The notes: a model not told the origin generated them from the letters alone. Shown: positions 8,536 through 18,166, counted from the stretch's first letter. The stretch: DNA of 64,000 bases from Sinorhizobium sp. 6-70 (GCF_030124375.1 NZ_JASKLS010000012.1:91899-155898), one strand, 5' to 3'. Program-made: numbers and translations.

Positions 8536-9398
8536 TCTCGCTCGACATGCTTCTCGCCGTCTTCGAATTCGAGTTCATGCGCAATGCGCTGCTGATCTCG
8601 GTCCTGGTCGCAATCCCGACGGCAATGCTCTCCTGCTTCCTCGTGCTGAAGGGCTGGTCGCTGATGGGCGACGCGATCTCGCATGCGGTCTTTCCGGGCG
8701 TCGTCATCTCCTACATCGTCGGCCTGCCGCTCGCCGTCGGCGCCTTTGCCGCGGGCATGTGCTGCGCCCTCCTGACCGGCTATCTCAAGGAAAACAGCCG
8801 CATCAAGCAGGACACGGTGATGGGCATCGTCTTTTCCGGCATGTTCGGTTTCGGCCTTGTGCTCTACACCAAGATCCAGAGCGACGTGCATCTCGACCAC
8901 ATCCTTTTCGGCGACATGCTCGGCATCGGCTGGGGCGACATTCTGGAAACGGGCCTGATTGCGCTCCTTGCCGCCGGCATCCTCGGCCTCAAGTGGCGTG
9001 ACCTGCTGCTGCACGCCTTCGACCCCGCCCAGGCGCGCGCCGTCGGGCTGCCGGTCGGATGGCTGCACTACGGGCTGCTTGCGATCCTGTCGCTGACGAT
9101 CGTCGGCGCGCTGAAGGCCGTCGGCCTCATTCTCGCGATCGCCATGCTGATCGCGCCGGGCGCGATCGCCTTCCTGCTGACGCGCACATTCGGTGGCATG
9201 CTGATCGTTGCGGTACTCGTCGCCGTCGTCGCCTCGTTTGCCGGGGTCTACCTGTCCTTCTTCATCGACAGCGCCCCTGCCCCGACCATCGTGATGCTGA
9301 TGACGGTGATCTTCCTCGCCGCCTTCGCCTATTCCACCTGGAGAACGGCACGCCTGGCGAGCTCGTTGGATTCAAGCCCCCAGCGCTCTCACGACTAA
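8532..9398 (+). CDS. sitD: SitD: second permease subunit of Mn/Fe ABC importer
   Basis: A 288-residue ABC-3 family permease, paralogous to SitC, with the conserved GWSLMGDAISHAVFPGVV near residue 40 and about eight membrane segments. It forms a heterodimeric channel with SitC for Mn(II). It is the last gene of the sit operon and ends 27 bases before the end of a convergent acyltransferase gene. I see no strong terminator between them. Confidence 0.92.
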   Translation: MISLDMLLAVFEFEFMRNALLISVLVAIPTAMLSCFLVLKGWSLMGDAISHAVFPGVVISYIVGLPLAVGAFAAGMCCALLTGYLKENSRIKQDTVMGIVFSGMFGFGLVLYTKIQSDVHLDHILFGDMLGIGWGDILETGLIALLAAGILGLKWRDLLLHAFDPAQARAVGLPVGWLHYGLLAILSLTIVGALKAVGLILAIAMLIAPGAIAFLLTRTFGGMLIVAVLVAVVASFAGVYLSFFIDSAPAPTIVMLMTVIFLAAFAYSTWRTARLASSLDSSPQRSHD

Positions 9399-9425
9399 TA
9401 CACGGTCGCCCTTTGAGCGTGACGT

Positions 9426-11513
9426 TCATTTCTGCGCCAAGGGTTTCGCATCGCGCATTAGCGGGGCAAGCTGACGAGCAAGCTCTTCGCTCAATGTGCG
9501 CATATACGTCGCCGTTACGTGATGCTTGTCATAATAGACCTGCACATTGCCAATGACTGCGGGGCACATTTCTGCGGTGCAGAAATAATCGGAAAAGTCC
9601 AGGAAATGCAGGTTTTCCTTGAAGGACACCGCGCGTGTCGGATTGATCGGAGCGAGCACCGAATCCCGCTCCACAGCGCATTTCGGCGAGAAGCGGCCAT
9701 TGATTTCCACGCACTCGGGCACGTCAAAGCCAAACCAGGGCGTGTCGCGCATCGCCACGACAGGAATTCCCGCCACCGCCAGCTTCTCCCATTGCCGTTG
9801 ATAACCGGCGGGCACTTCCTCGATGCCATCGATCACCCGCGTGGATGTGGTGAAAATCAGATTCGGCTTTGTCGCCAACAATCTTGCCATCAGCAGTTCG
9901 TTCCACTTGGTGCAGGCGTCGCGATATGCGGGCACCTCGGACGACTCCTGCGAACTCAGGACGCAACTGCTCTTGGTGTAGGTGACGATTTTCCAGTCCG
10001 GATACCGCTGCAAGACGCCCTGCAGTGCCGGTAGCCAATGCACGCTGTGCGAACCGCCAACGAGCGCCAAAGTGTGGGTTGCGCCTCCCGGTCCATAGCG
10101 GCAACTGAGCAAGGCGATGCCCAGCAGCGACTGATGGCAGCCGTCGCGATATACGTCCGCATCGTCCCACCTTGCGGTCATTGGTCCAGGATGGACGGGG
10201 ATATCACTCGAACCCGCCGCGAGCCCCTTGATAGCCGCACCGGGGTAACGCGCGGGATCCGCGACACGCAACCGCTCCTCGGCCATGCTCCGAGCAGCCT
10301 CGCCTCTCCAGACGAATAGTCCCGCAGCTATCACGGCAAGAGCAATGATCGCTCCGAACGCCGTTTGCAAAGGCCGGTCATCATTTTTCCGTCCGGGAAA
10401 ACGTCCATCGAGCATTCGCGTCGTAGCATGGGAAAGGACGATAGAGACGAACAGGACGACCGTACCCTCTATTGGACCGGCCGAGGTTTGATACGAATAG
10501 GTGAGATAGAAGACGAGGATTGGCCAGTGCCAGAGATATAAAAAATAGGATATGTCTCCAAGCCAAACCAGCGGTCGCGCGGCCAGCAATCTGGCGACGC
10601 CGAACCGTAACGGCGGACCATCGCCGCAAACAAGGATCGCTGCGGCGGCGAGCGTCGGCCAGAGCGCGGCGTAGCCGGGAAAAACAGTCGAAATCTCAAG
10701 CAGGATGCCACAACTCAAAATAGCTGCCAAACCAATCCATCCGCCGATGGTCCGCAGCGTTGGCGACAAGATGATAGCGGGCAACGCTAGCCGAGTGATC
10801 CCGCCAAGCGCGAATTCCCAGATCCGTGCAAAGGTGTCGTAGTAGGCGAATGCCTGGTTTCGGGACGTGCTGTAGACCGAGTAGGCCAACGATAGCGCGA
10901 ATACAGTTGTCAGAAACACCAACAGGTCGATGCGCGACGGCCGACGCCTGATCAAGGCAAATAGGGCAACAGCCGCTGCCAAAATCAGCAGGCATTGGAC
11001 CTGGGTGGCCATCGCCCAGTAGTGCTGGACCGGGCTCGCCACTTCGTCTCGTGCAAGATAATCGATCGCCGCAGTCGCCAGTAACCAATTCTCAAGATAG
11101 ACAGAACTGGCCGCAATCTGTTGCATGACGGTTTGCCATTGCATTCTCGGTAGCCAAAAAGGCGCCGACGTCGCGATCACAGCAAGCACCAAAAAGGACG
11201 AGGGCAGAAGCCGACGGGCCAATTTGGTGGTAAAGAGGACGAGGTCCACGCGATGCCCGGCTTCCGCCTGGCGCGCCAGCGACCCAATGAGCAGGTAGCC
11301 GGAGACGATGAAGAACACATCGACCCCCCCGGACACCCGGCCGATCCATATGTGATATATCGCGACCAGAAGCGCGCCGACTGCCCGCAGGCCCTGAATG
11401 TCATCGCGCCGCGGTACGGCGCGAATATTCGGCTCGACTGTCACGTCAGATCGGCCCCGATAGTCAGGTCGGGATGCCAAAGCAGCCTCGACAGAGTCTC
11501 GAAACGCCTTCAA
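9426..11513 (-). CDS. Membrane acyltransferase (OafA/YrhL type) with SGNH domain
   Basis: A 695-residue two-domain protein. Residues about 35-400 form an acyltransferase-3 membrane domain with RRDDIQGLRAVGALLVAIYH (His near 54) and DVFFIVSGYL. Residues about 450-690 form a periplasmic SGNH domain with the serine block GGSHS near 485 and a C-terminal YYDKHH near 658 in the position of the catalytic Asp/His pair. Such fusions O-acetylate (or otherwise acylate) surface polysaccharide or LPS; the acceptor is unknown here. The gene looks slightly less GC-rich than its neighbours and stands alone between convergent sitD and a catabolic cluster, so it could be an acquired cell-surface gene. Confidence 0.87.
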   Translation of the reverse strand: MKAFRDSVEAALASRPDYRGRSDVTVEPNIRAVPRRDDIQGLRAVGALLVAIYHIWIGRVSGGVDVFFIVSGYLLIGSLARQAEAGHRVDLVLFTTKLARRLLPSSFLVLAVIATSAPFWLPRMQWQTVMQQIAASSVYLENWLLATAAIDYLARDEVASPVQHYWAMATQVQCLLILAAAVALFALIRRRPSRIDLLVFLTTVFALSLAYSVYSTSRNQAFAYYDTFARIWEFALGGITRLALPAIILSPTLRTIGGWIGLAAILSCGILLEISTVFPGYAALWPTLAAAAILVCGDGPPLRFGVARLLAARPLVWLGDISYFLYLWHWPILVFYLTYSYQTSAGPIEGTVVLFVSIVLSHATTRMLDGRFPGRKNDDRPLQTAFGAIIALAVIAAGLFVWRGEAARSMAEERLRVADPARYPGAAIKGLAAGSSDIPVHPGPMTARWDDADVYRDGCHQSLLGIALLSCRYGPGGATHTLALVGGSHSVHWLPALQGVLQRYPDWKIVTYTKSSCVLSSQESSEVPAYRDACTKWNELLMARLLATKPNLIFTTSTRVIDGIEEVPAGYQRQWEKLAVAGIPVVAMRDTPWFGFDVPECVEINGRFSPKCAVERDSVLAPINPTRAVSFKENLHFLDFSDYFCTAEMCPAVIGNVQVYYDKHHVTATYMRTLSEELARQLAPLMRDAKPLAQK

Positions 11514-11772
11514 AGATTTTTCTTGCGATCGCCAAACTGCGTCACTCTCAGGATTGAATTAGTCCAAGCTTACATAACAGTTTTAAAATGCCGAGCCAAA
11601 CAATGCCAAGACGGGGAAGTTCCGGAGATGCAGATCACTTTGGGCGTTAGGTGTCACAAAGGTTGATAGTTAACGGGCCTCCGCAACAACAGAGTACTGG
11701 TGTGCGACGGCGGCCGCACGCCTCGAATGGTTGTGCGATTTTGGTATGAGTGAAGTGCAGGTCGGCGATGCT

Positions 11773-12897
11773 TCAACCGATCCGTGTCTCCTTCAATCTC
11801 TCATCGTCGAGTACGATGCCAAGACCCGGCGCCTCGCCAAGTTCGAGCCAACCCTTCGCGTGTGTCAGTGGCGCTGCCATCGGAAAGTCGCGACGCGCTT
11901 CGCTCCACTCCGGATTGTCGTACGGGTATTCGAGCCAGGGTGCTTCGCCGACGCCCGCGGTCAGGTGTGCGTTCGCCAGCACGCCGATGCCGTTGGTCCA
12001 GGAGTGCGGCGTGAACATCACGCCCGCCTCGCGCGCCTGCCAGGCAAGCCTGCGGCATCCGGTGATGCCGCCAACCAGCGCCACGTCCGGCTGGATCACG
12101 TCGAAGGCTCGCTCTTCGATGATGTCGCGGAACTCGTAAAGCTCGCGCGTCATCTCTCCGCCGGCGATACGGACGGACGTCGCATCGCTCAACCGCCTCA
12201 TGCCTTTCCGGTCGGAGCGATGGAGCGGCTCCTCCATCCAGTAGACACCGAGCCGCTCCAGCTCTCTCGCAACTGCCAGCGCATCCTTGAAGGTCCAGGC
12301 GAGCGTCGTATCCCAGGGCATGCGCCAGCCCTGATTGCAGTCGACCATCAGTTCCAGCCGGTCGCCGACCCGCGCTCGGATCGCCTCCAGCGCCCGCACG
12401 TCCTCCCGCCAGCCGTCGCGGCCACCTGCGGAGGAGGTAAAGCGCACCTTCATCGCCGGAAAACCCTCCTCAAGATAGCTTTCGGCCTGTGCCGCCATCG
12501 CGCCGGCATCACGAAGAACGCCCGACGAGGCGTAGAGACGGACGCGGTCCGCCCGCCCGCCAAGCATGCGCCAGACGGGTTCGCCCGTGATCTTGCCGGA
12601 CAAGTCCCAGAGCGCCAGATCCATCGGCCAGCAGCGGCCGTAGTGGAAACTGATATGCGACAGCACCTCGTAGTGCCGTTCGACATGGCGCGGATCCTCG
12701 CCGATGAAGAGCTCTTCATGGCCCTCGAAGCCCTCCATCAGGTCGCCGGAGCCGATCCCCTCGCGGCCCTCGTCGTCGCGCACCCGGACTATCGTCGCAT
12801 CGAAGTGCTTGCGCGGCTGCCCGTCCCAGCTTGCCTTGAACGGCGGATCGAGCGGCAGACGGTGGTGGGTGATCTCGATGGAAACAATCCTGCTCAT
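11773..12897 (-). CDS. Enolase-superfamily enzyme (mandelate racemase/muconate lactonizing type)
   Basis: A 374-residue protein with an N-terminal capping domain and a TIM barrel. Family residues visible are K150-x-R152 at the end of strand 2, metal ligands D186 (VDCNQG), E222 (WMEEP) and E248 (AGGEM), and a His/Asp dyad H298 (TPHSW) with D266 or D271. This pattern fits sugar-acid dehydratases, cycloisomerases or racemases; the substrate cannot be named. The ATG at 12897 has GGAGG upstream and is preferred over a longer frame from 12963. It lies 29 bases after the aldehyde dehydrogenase gene and is probably the third gene of that operon. Confidence 0.8.
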   Translation of the reverse strand: MSRIVSIEITHHRLPLDPPFKASWDGQPRKHFDATIVRVRDDEGREGIGSGDLMEGFEGHEELFIGEDPRHVERHYEVLSHISFHYGRCWPMDLALWDLSGKITGEPVWRMLGGRADRVRLYASSGVLRDAGAMAAQAESYLEEGFPAMKVRFTSSAGGRDGWREDVRALEAIRARVGDRLELMVDCNQGWRMPWDTTLAWTFKDALAVARELERLGVYWMEEPLHRSDRKGMRRLSDATSVRIAGGEMTRELYEFRDIIEERAFDVIQPDVALVGGITGCRRLAWQAREAGVMFTPHSWTNGIGVLANAHLTAGVGEAPWLEYPYDNPEWSEARRDFPMAAPLTHAKGWLELGEAPGLGIVLDDERLKETRIG

Positions 12898-12926
12898 GGC
12901 GCCGTCCTCCCTCTCCTGCGAAAACC

Positions 12927-14426
12927 CTAATCGAACTGCTGCCAGATGGTCTTGTAGTCGCAATACTTGTCGATCGCATGCACCGAACGGTCGCGGCCGA
13001 AGCCGGATTGCTTGAAGCCGCCGAAGGGCGTGGCGAAGTTCGACATGTCATAGGTGTTGATCCACACCGTGCCCGCGTGGATCGCCTCGGAGAAGCGATG
13101 GGCCCGGTCCATGTCTCGGGTGAAGACGGCGCCAGCCAGCCCGTAGATCGTGTCGTTGGCGATCCTCAACGCCTCCTCTTCCGTGTCGAAAGGGATGGCG
13201 GCGAGCACCGGCCCGAAGATTTCCTGGCGCGCGAGCGTCATTTCGTTGGTCACATCGACGAAGACGCCGGGCGAAACATAATAGCCGCCGGTTTCGCCCA
13301 TCACCCGTTCGGCGCCGAAGGCACGGCGACCGCCTTCCTTCTCGCCGGCGCCGATGATCGAAAGCACCTTGTTCATGTGCTCCTCCTCGATCAGCGCGCC
13401 GATCTGCGCCGAAGGATCGAGCGGATGGCCGAGGGTGATCTCACGCCTGGTCACCGCCTCGATCCTTTCGATCAGCGTCTCCTGCACCGAGCGCTGGACG
13501 ATCAGACGCGTCGATGCGTGGCAGGTTTCGCCGGAATTGTAGAAGCAGCCCCAGGCGACGGCGCTCGCTGCCGCATCGAGATCGGCATCCTCGAAGACGA
13601 CGAGCGGCGACTTGCCGCCCAGTTCCAGCGCGACCCGCTTGACGTTCGATTGCGCCGCATAGCCCATGATCAGCTTGCCGACCTCGGTCGAGCCGGTGAA
13701 GGCGATCATGTCGACATCCATGTGCCGCGCCAGCGGCTTGCCGGCTTCCTCGCCGTATCCGGTGACGACGTTGAACACACCCGCCGGAAGCCCGGCCTCC
13801 AGTGCGAGTTCCGCGAGCCGGATGGCCGAGAGCGATGACTGTTCGGCCGGTTTCAGCACGACCGAATTGCCGGCGGCGATCGCCGGCCCGAGCTTCCAGG
13901 CGTCGATGATCAGCGGATAGTTCCATGGCGTGATCGCGCCGATGACGCCGAGCGGCACCTTCCGCACCAGGGCGCGCGCGTTCGGGCCGGTCGGCGCGAT
14001 CTCGTCATAGAGCTTGTCGATCGTCTCGCCGTAATACTGGACGCCGTCGGCCGCGAGATGGACATCGACGTTAAGAGACGCCATGATCGGCTTGCCGACA
14101 TCGAGCGTTTCCAGCAGCGCAAGCTCCTCGCCATGCCGCCGGATGAGATCCGCCCATTTTAGCATGATCTTCTTTTTTTCCAGCGGCTCCTTTTTGCGCC
14201 AGATGCCACCCTCGAAGGCGGCGCGGGCAGCCGCGACCGCAATATCGACATCGGCGGCGTCACCACGGGCGAGCTTGGCGCCCGGCTTTCCGTCCATCGG
14301 CCGGATGCGCGTGAAGGTGGCGCCGGATGCGGAGGCTCTATGCGCGCCGTCGATGAAATGCCGGCCCTCGGGCTTCAGGTCGGCAAGCAGGCTCTCCCAA
14401 TAGGCGCGCGTATATTCCTTCGTCAT
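12927..14426 (-). CDS. NAD(P)-dependent aldehyde dehydrogenase
   Basis: A 499-residue ALDH of full family length. The catalytic residues sit at the canonical numbers: C302 (SGETCHAS), E268 (LELGGKSP), N169 (TPWNYP) and K192 (LKPAEQ), with the cofactor motif FTGSTEVG. It oxidises an aldehyde to an acid. Its look is closest to the PuuC/BetB-like broad group, so the substrate is open. It starts one base after the stop of the iron alcohol dehydrogenase, so an alcohol-to-aldehyde-to-acid relay is a fair inference. Confidence 0.87.
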   Translation of the reverse strand: MTKEYTRAYWESLLADLKPEGRHFIDGAHRASASGATFTRIRPMDGKPGAKLARGDAADVDIAVAAARAAFEGGIWRKKEPLEKKKIMLKWADLIRRHGEELALLETLDVGKPIMASLNVDVHLAADGVQYYGETIDKLYDEIAPTGPNARALVRKVPLGVIGAITPWNYPLIIDAWKLGPAIAAGNSVVLKPAEQSSLSAIRLAELALEAGLPAGVFNVVTGYGEEAGKPLARHMDVDMIAFTGSTEVGKLIMGYAAQSNVKRVALELGGKSPLVVFEDADLDAAASAVAWGCFYNSGETCHASTRLIVQRSVQETLIERIEAVTRREITLGHPLDPSAQIGALIEEEHMNKVLSIIGAGEKEGGRRAFGAERVMGETGGYYVSPGVFVDVTNEMTLARQEIFGPVLAAIPFDTEEEALRIANDTIYGLAGAVFTRDMDRAHRFSEAIHAGTVWINTYDMSNFATPFGGFKQSGFGRDRSVHAIDKYCDYKTIWQQFD

Positions 14427-14427
14427 C

Positions 14428-15570
14428 TCATCGCCCTTTCGCGAGCGCCATCATCGTCGCCGCAAAACGGTCGATATCGGCATCCGTCACGTCGCGGATC
14501 GTCGACCGACGCATCGGCTGGTTTTCCGGAGCCTTCATCTCGCGGGCGAGATCGTCGGTCTCGAAAGCGTTGAATGCACTCGGTAGAGCGCGCGAGACGC
14601 CGCAGCGGTCCATCAGGTCGGAGACGAAGGCAGGAAGATCTGTCACCTCTTCGACGCCGCAGGCCCGTGCGGCACGGCCGAGGTCGGGCGTGTTCGCCTC
14701 GACGAGCCAGCTGATCGTCGCCTCGAAGGCAAGTGCCGTCGCGAGCCCGTGATGCACCGGCGCAAGCCCGGCCAACGCATGGCTGATGTTATGCGCGATC
14801 GCCGTGCCGCAATTGTCGATGGCGATCCCAGCATAGCAGGAGCCGAGCAGCACCTTGCCGCGCACCTCCAGATTGCCGGGCTCCTTCACCGCCGTCTCCA
14901 GGGCGCCGGTGATCAGCCGCAGCGCCTCGTGGGCATAAAACTGGGCGCCGCCGTGCGTGTTGCGATTGGTCGCCGCTTCGAAAGCGTGGACGAACGCATC
15001 GAGCCCACACCAGGCAGTGAGATTGGCGGGCAGTGTCGTCGTCAGGGACGGATCGAGCAGCACCAGATCGGCCTTAGTCTCCGCCCCCCAGATCCAGAGC
15101 TTCTTGCCTTCCGGCCCCGAGAAGATGTTGGTGGCGGAGGTCTCCGATCCGGTGCCGGCTGTCGTCGGCACCAGGATCTTCTTCAAGGGGTTTTTCGGCA
15201 ACGGATTGGCGGCGAGCGCGTAGTGCATCGGGTCCCGGCCAGAGTCCGCGCAACAGGCGACGATCTTGGCGATATCGAGCGCCGAACCGCCGCCGATGCC
15301 GATCACGAGATCGCAGCCCGTCGCCATTTCAAGCGCCGCACGCAGGTGGGCAAGCTTCGGCTCCCCGGTAAATTCCGAGAAGATGCGGGTGCTGATTCCC
15401 TCCTGCTCAAGGGTTTTCGTGACACATTCGCTCAAACCGGACTGCGCGAGAAAGACATCGATAACGATGATCGCGCGTTGCGCGCCAAACGTCCTTGCGG
15501 CGAGGGCAAGGGTCTGATGAATATTCTCTCCGAAACGGATTTCCGGAATGAAAGACATGGAAAACTGCAA
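14428..15570 (-). CDS. Iron-containing alcohol dehydrogenase
   Basis: A 380-residue group III alcohol dehydrogenase. The nucleotide-binding GIGGGSALDIAK lies at residues 91-102. The metal ligands are in family positions: D191 and H195 (GLDAFVHAFE), H260 (IAHNISH) and H274 (PVHHG). It would oxidise an alcohol with NAD, or run in reverse. The frame opens with TTG at 15570, which has GGGAG about eight bases upstream. The first ATG (15558) lacks a good site, so TTG is the likelier start. It is the first gene of a three-gene operon and divergent from a LysR regulator. Confidence 0.85.
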   Translation of the reverse strand: MQFSMSFIPEIRFGENIHQTLALAARTFGAQRAIIVIDVFLAQSGLSECVTKTLEQEGISTRIFSEFTGEPKLAHLRAALEMATGCDLVIGIGGGSALDIAKIVACCADSGRDPMHYALAANPLPKNPLKKILVPTTAGTGSETSATNIFSGPEGKKLWIWGAETKADLVLLDPSLTTTLPANLTAWCGLDAFVHAFEAATNRNTHGGAQFYAHEALRLITGALETAVKEPGNLEVRGKVLLGSCYAGIAIDNCGTAIAHNISHALAGLAPVHHGLATALAFEATISWLVEANTPDLGRAARACGVEEVTDLPAFVSDLMDRCGVSRALPSAFNAFETDDLAREMKAPENQPMRRSTIRDVTDADIDRFAATMMALAKGR

Positions 15571-15671
15571 AGGTCGTGCTCCCGGCTGGCCTGCGTCGCG
15601 GCTTTACCCTGCAACACGATCTGATATTTTCAAATCCGGTGAATTTTCGGCCTTTTTGATAACCTGAAGTC

Positions 15672-16583
15672 ATGGAAAACCGTCTGCTCGATCGCATTCC
15701 GCTGGAGGCCTTCCGCGTCTTCGATGCCGCGAGCCGGCACATGAACTTTTCCCGCGCCGGTCGCGAGCTCAACATCACCCAGGCGGCCGTCAGCCGGCGC
15801 ATCAAGACGCTTGAGGATCATCTGGGCAGCCCGCTCTTCAGCCGTCGCGGCAAGAACCTGGAGTTGACACCGCAGGGCGAGCGGCTTTTTCAGCGGGTAC
15901 GCGCCTCGCTCGACTATCTCGAGGAAAGCCTCGAACCTTTCCGCGGTGCCTCCGGCCAGACGATCTCGATCGCCGCCAGCGGCTCGGTCTCCCATCTCTG
16001 GCTCGGCACGCGATTGCGCGAATTCGGCAAGGAGAACCCGGGCATCTCGATCCGCCTCTTGACGACGGACAGCCCCTCCGAGCTTGCCTCGGAAAACAAC
16101 GACCTCGTCATCCTCTATTCCACCGGAGATCACCCGCGCTGGTCGCTGACCCTGTTGATGGCCGAGGAGTTGGCGCCGGTCGCCTCGCCCGACTATCTCG
16201 CCGCCAGGGGCCTCGATGCCGCCGAACTGCCACCCGAGACCATCGCAACGCTCGACCTCATCGACTACGATCGCTTCAACGCCCACTGGATCTCGTTCCA
16301 GAAATGGTTCGAGCGGATCGAGCCTTCCCGGCACGGGGCAAAGCCGCGCCCCAAATATACGTTTTCAACCTATGTGATGGCGATCGATGCGGCTTTGCGC
16401 GGCGACGGCGTGGCGCTCGGCAGCCTCGGCCTGGTGCGGGAACACCTCAGGGATGGCCGCCTGGCAATGCTCGGCCAACGCAGTCTTGCCTCCGGTTACG
16501 GCTATTATCTCGGGTTGCCGCGCAACCGGCCATCGACAGACGAGGTGCTCCGCCTCCACGCAGCGCTGAGCAGGCCGGCATGA
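15672..16583 (+). CDS. LysR-family transcriptional regulator
   Basis: A 303-residue LysR protein with a GcvA-like N-terminal helix-turn-helix (about residues 12-70, LEAFRVFDAASRHMNFSRAG and ITQAAVSRRIKTLE) and a C-terminal effector-binding domain (about 95-295). It is transcribed away from the iron alcohol dehydrogenase, with 101 bases between the starts. That is the classic layout for control of the divergent operon, so it probably regulates the ADH-ALDH-enolase cluster. The inducer is unknown. Confidence 0.87.
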   Translation: MENRLLDRIPLEAFRVFDAASRHMNFSRAGRELNITQAAVSRRIKTLEDHLGSPLFSRRGKNLELTPQGERLFQRVRASLDYLEESLEPFRGASGQTISIAASGSVSHLWLGTRLREFGKENPGISIRLLTTDSPSELASENNDLVILYSTGDHPRWSLTLLMAEELAPVASPDYLAARGLDAAELPPETIATLDLIDYDRFNAHWISFQKWFERIEPSRHGAKPRPKYTFSTYVMAIDAALRGDGVALGSLGLVREHLRDGRLAMLGQRSLASGYGYYLGLPRNRPSTDEVLRLHAALSRPA

Positions 16584-16711
16584 ACGGCGCGCCGATCCAG
16601 GATAGTGGGCCCCTGCAGCGCGGCGCTCTGGCTGCGCCATGCGCAATCTTCGTAGCGCGCGAGACATTTTGCGTGGCTGGCGCACTTTTCGAGACGGGGC
16701 GCTGAGGCCCG

Positions 16712-17599
16712 ATGGAGAAGAACCAGAAAGGCCGTTCCGGCATCGCCTTTTTCTTCCTTGCCGTGGCGCTCGTTTTCACGGCGATCCTCGCGACCGTTCT
16801 TCTTGCCAACGAACAGCGCAACCTGAAACAACTCCTCACGGCCGCCGGTCTGCCAACGACGATGCTGGAGGAGGCGAAGCAGGAGGCTAATCAAGCGGAG
16901 CCGGCGCGTGAGGTCCGCAAGAAATCGGAACCGCCCCGGATGCTGCTGCCGGCCCGAACCTTTGAAGACCTGCACACGCCCGAGCAGCAGTTTCTGCGCG
17001 ACATCCGCAGCGACCCGCGCGCGCTTTGCGAAGGCTTGCGCGACGCGGGCTTTCGTGAACTTGAGTGGAAGTCCGCCGAGAGCGGCCGGTGGGAATGCTC
17101 CTCGCTCATCCCGCTTGCCCGGCCTGGCGAAGACAACCCCTCCTCGGTCTTCATTTTCGTCAAAGGCAACGGCGAAGACGAAATCACCTCGTTCCGCGTA
17201 AAGCTCAACATCGAACGGCCCGAGGACACACAGGCCGTCACCAGCGCCGCGGCCAAAGCCGCCTCGGTCTTCCTGACGCAGGTGCGCTGGGCGGATAGCG
17301 CAAGCATCGCCTTGCGAATCCAGGCGCTCAAGGAATTCGACCTCAAGCGCTTCGGCAGCCGGATCCAGTTCAAGCAGGAATCGGGCGACGTTCCCCGCTA
17401 CAATTTCCTCGCCAACCAGGCGGCACGCACACGGCCGAAGACTATCGCCGAGCTCTTTTTCGATCGCGGCAAGTGGCTCACTCCCGGCGACGGCTCGGCT
17501 GTCTCCTTCGTGCGCGGCCCGGCGGCCTGGAACGCGCCGGAGGCCATGCCTGAGGAAAGCAGCGCCTCTCCATCAACGAATAAGCAATCAGACCGCTGA
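16712..17599 (+). CDS. Hypothetical membrane-anchored protein
   Basis: I do not recognise this 295-residue protein with confidence; it resembles rhizobial proteins of unknown function. One N-terminal membrane anchor (about residues 11-32, IAFFFLAVALVFTAILATVLL) is followed by a charged linker rich in Glu and Lys (about 45-80). A soluble, probably periplasmic domain then contains two Cys (near 113 and 126) that could form a disulphide. The C-terminus is Ser/Ala-rich and disordered-looking. It stands alone between LysR and the convergent Lrp gene, 128 bases after LysR. Nothing nearby suggests a function. Confidence 0.7.
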   Translation: MEKNQKGRSGIAFFFLAVALVFTAILATVLLANEQRNLKQLLTAAGLPTTMLEEAKQEANQAEPAREVRKKSEPPRMLLPARTFEDLHTPEQQFLRDIRSDPRALCEGLRDAGFRELEWKSAESGRWECSSLIPLARPGEDNPSSVFIFVKGNGEDEITSFRVKLNIERPEDTQAVTSAAAKAASVFLTQVRWADSASIALRIQALKEFDLKRFGSRIQFKQESGDVPRYNFLANQAARTRPKTIAELFFDRGKWLTPGDGSAVSFVRGPAAWNAPEAMPEESSASPSTNKQSDR

Positions 17600-17611
17600 A
17601 ACCAGAGCCGC

Positions 17612-18043
17612 TCAGCGGTCGATGCGGGTCGAGAGAATGATCGAGGACAGCGTCTTTTCGACGCCGTCGATTTCGCCGATGCGATCGATCAACAGGTCGA
17701 GCTCGCTGATCGAGGCCGCCGCCACGACCGCGATGAGATCGAAACTGCCGCTGACGGAATGAAGCGTCCGGATCTCCCGGATCGCACCGAGCTCGGGCGT
17801 AACACGGCTCAGCGCCCGTGGCGCGATGGTGATCAGCACATGCGCCTTCACCAGGCCCTTCTCGTAGCTTTCCGAAAGCCGCACGCCATAGCCGGCAATG
17901 ACGCCCTCGCGCTCCAGTCGTTCGATTCGCGCCTGCACCGTCGTGCGCGAAAGGCCGAGCCGGCGTGCGATCGTCGCCGTCGGCATCCGCGCATTCTCGC
18001 TCAGGATGGCGAGAAGCTCACGGTCCTTGTCAGTTACCTGCAT
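17612..18043 (-). CDS. Lrp/AsnC-family transcriptional regulator
   Basis: A 143-residue regulator with an N-terminal helix-turn-helix (TDKDRELLAILSENARMPTA, then IARRLGLSRTTVQARIERLE) and a C-terminal RAM domain (about residues 65-140) that binds amino acids. The start at ATG 18043 places the DKDRELL motif near the N-terminus as in other Lrp proteins; the frame extends further to 18097. It is divergent from a saccharopine-dehydrogenase-like gene 123 bases away, which it probably controls in response to lysine or a related amino acid. Confidence 0.87.
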   Translation of the reverse strand: MQVTDKDRELLAILSENARMPTATIARRLGLSRTTVQARIERLEREGVIAGYGVRLSESYEKGLVKAHVLITIAPRALSRVTPELGAIREIRTLHSVSGSFDLIAVVAAASISELDLLIDRIGEIDGVEKTLSSIILSTRIDR

Positions 18044-18166
18044 ATCGTCGGTCCATTTTGGCGAATTGCCGAATATTGACCGGCGATTTAGCCGCATCGA
18101 CGCTTCAAATCAACAGGCCATCGCGAGAGAATAGAATACGAAGCAGCTCATACCCTGGGGAAAAGA

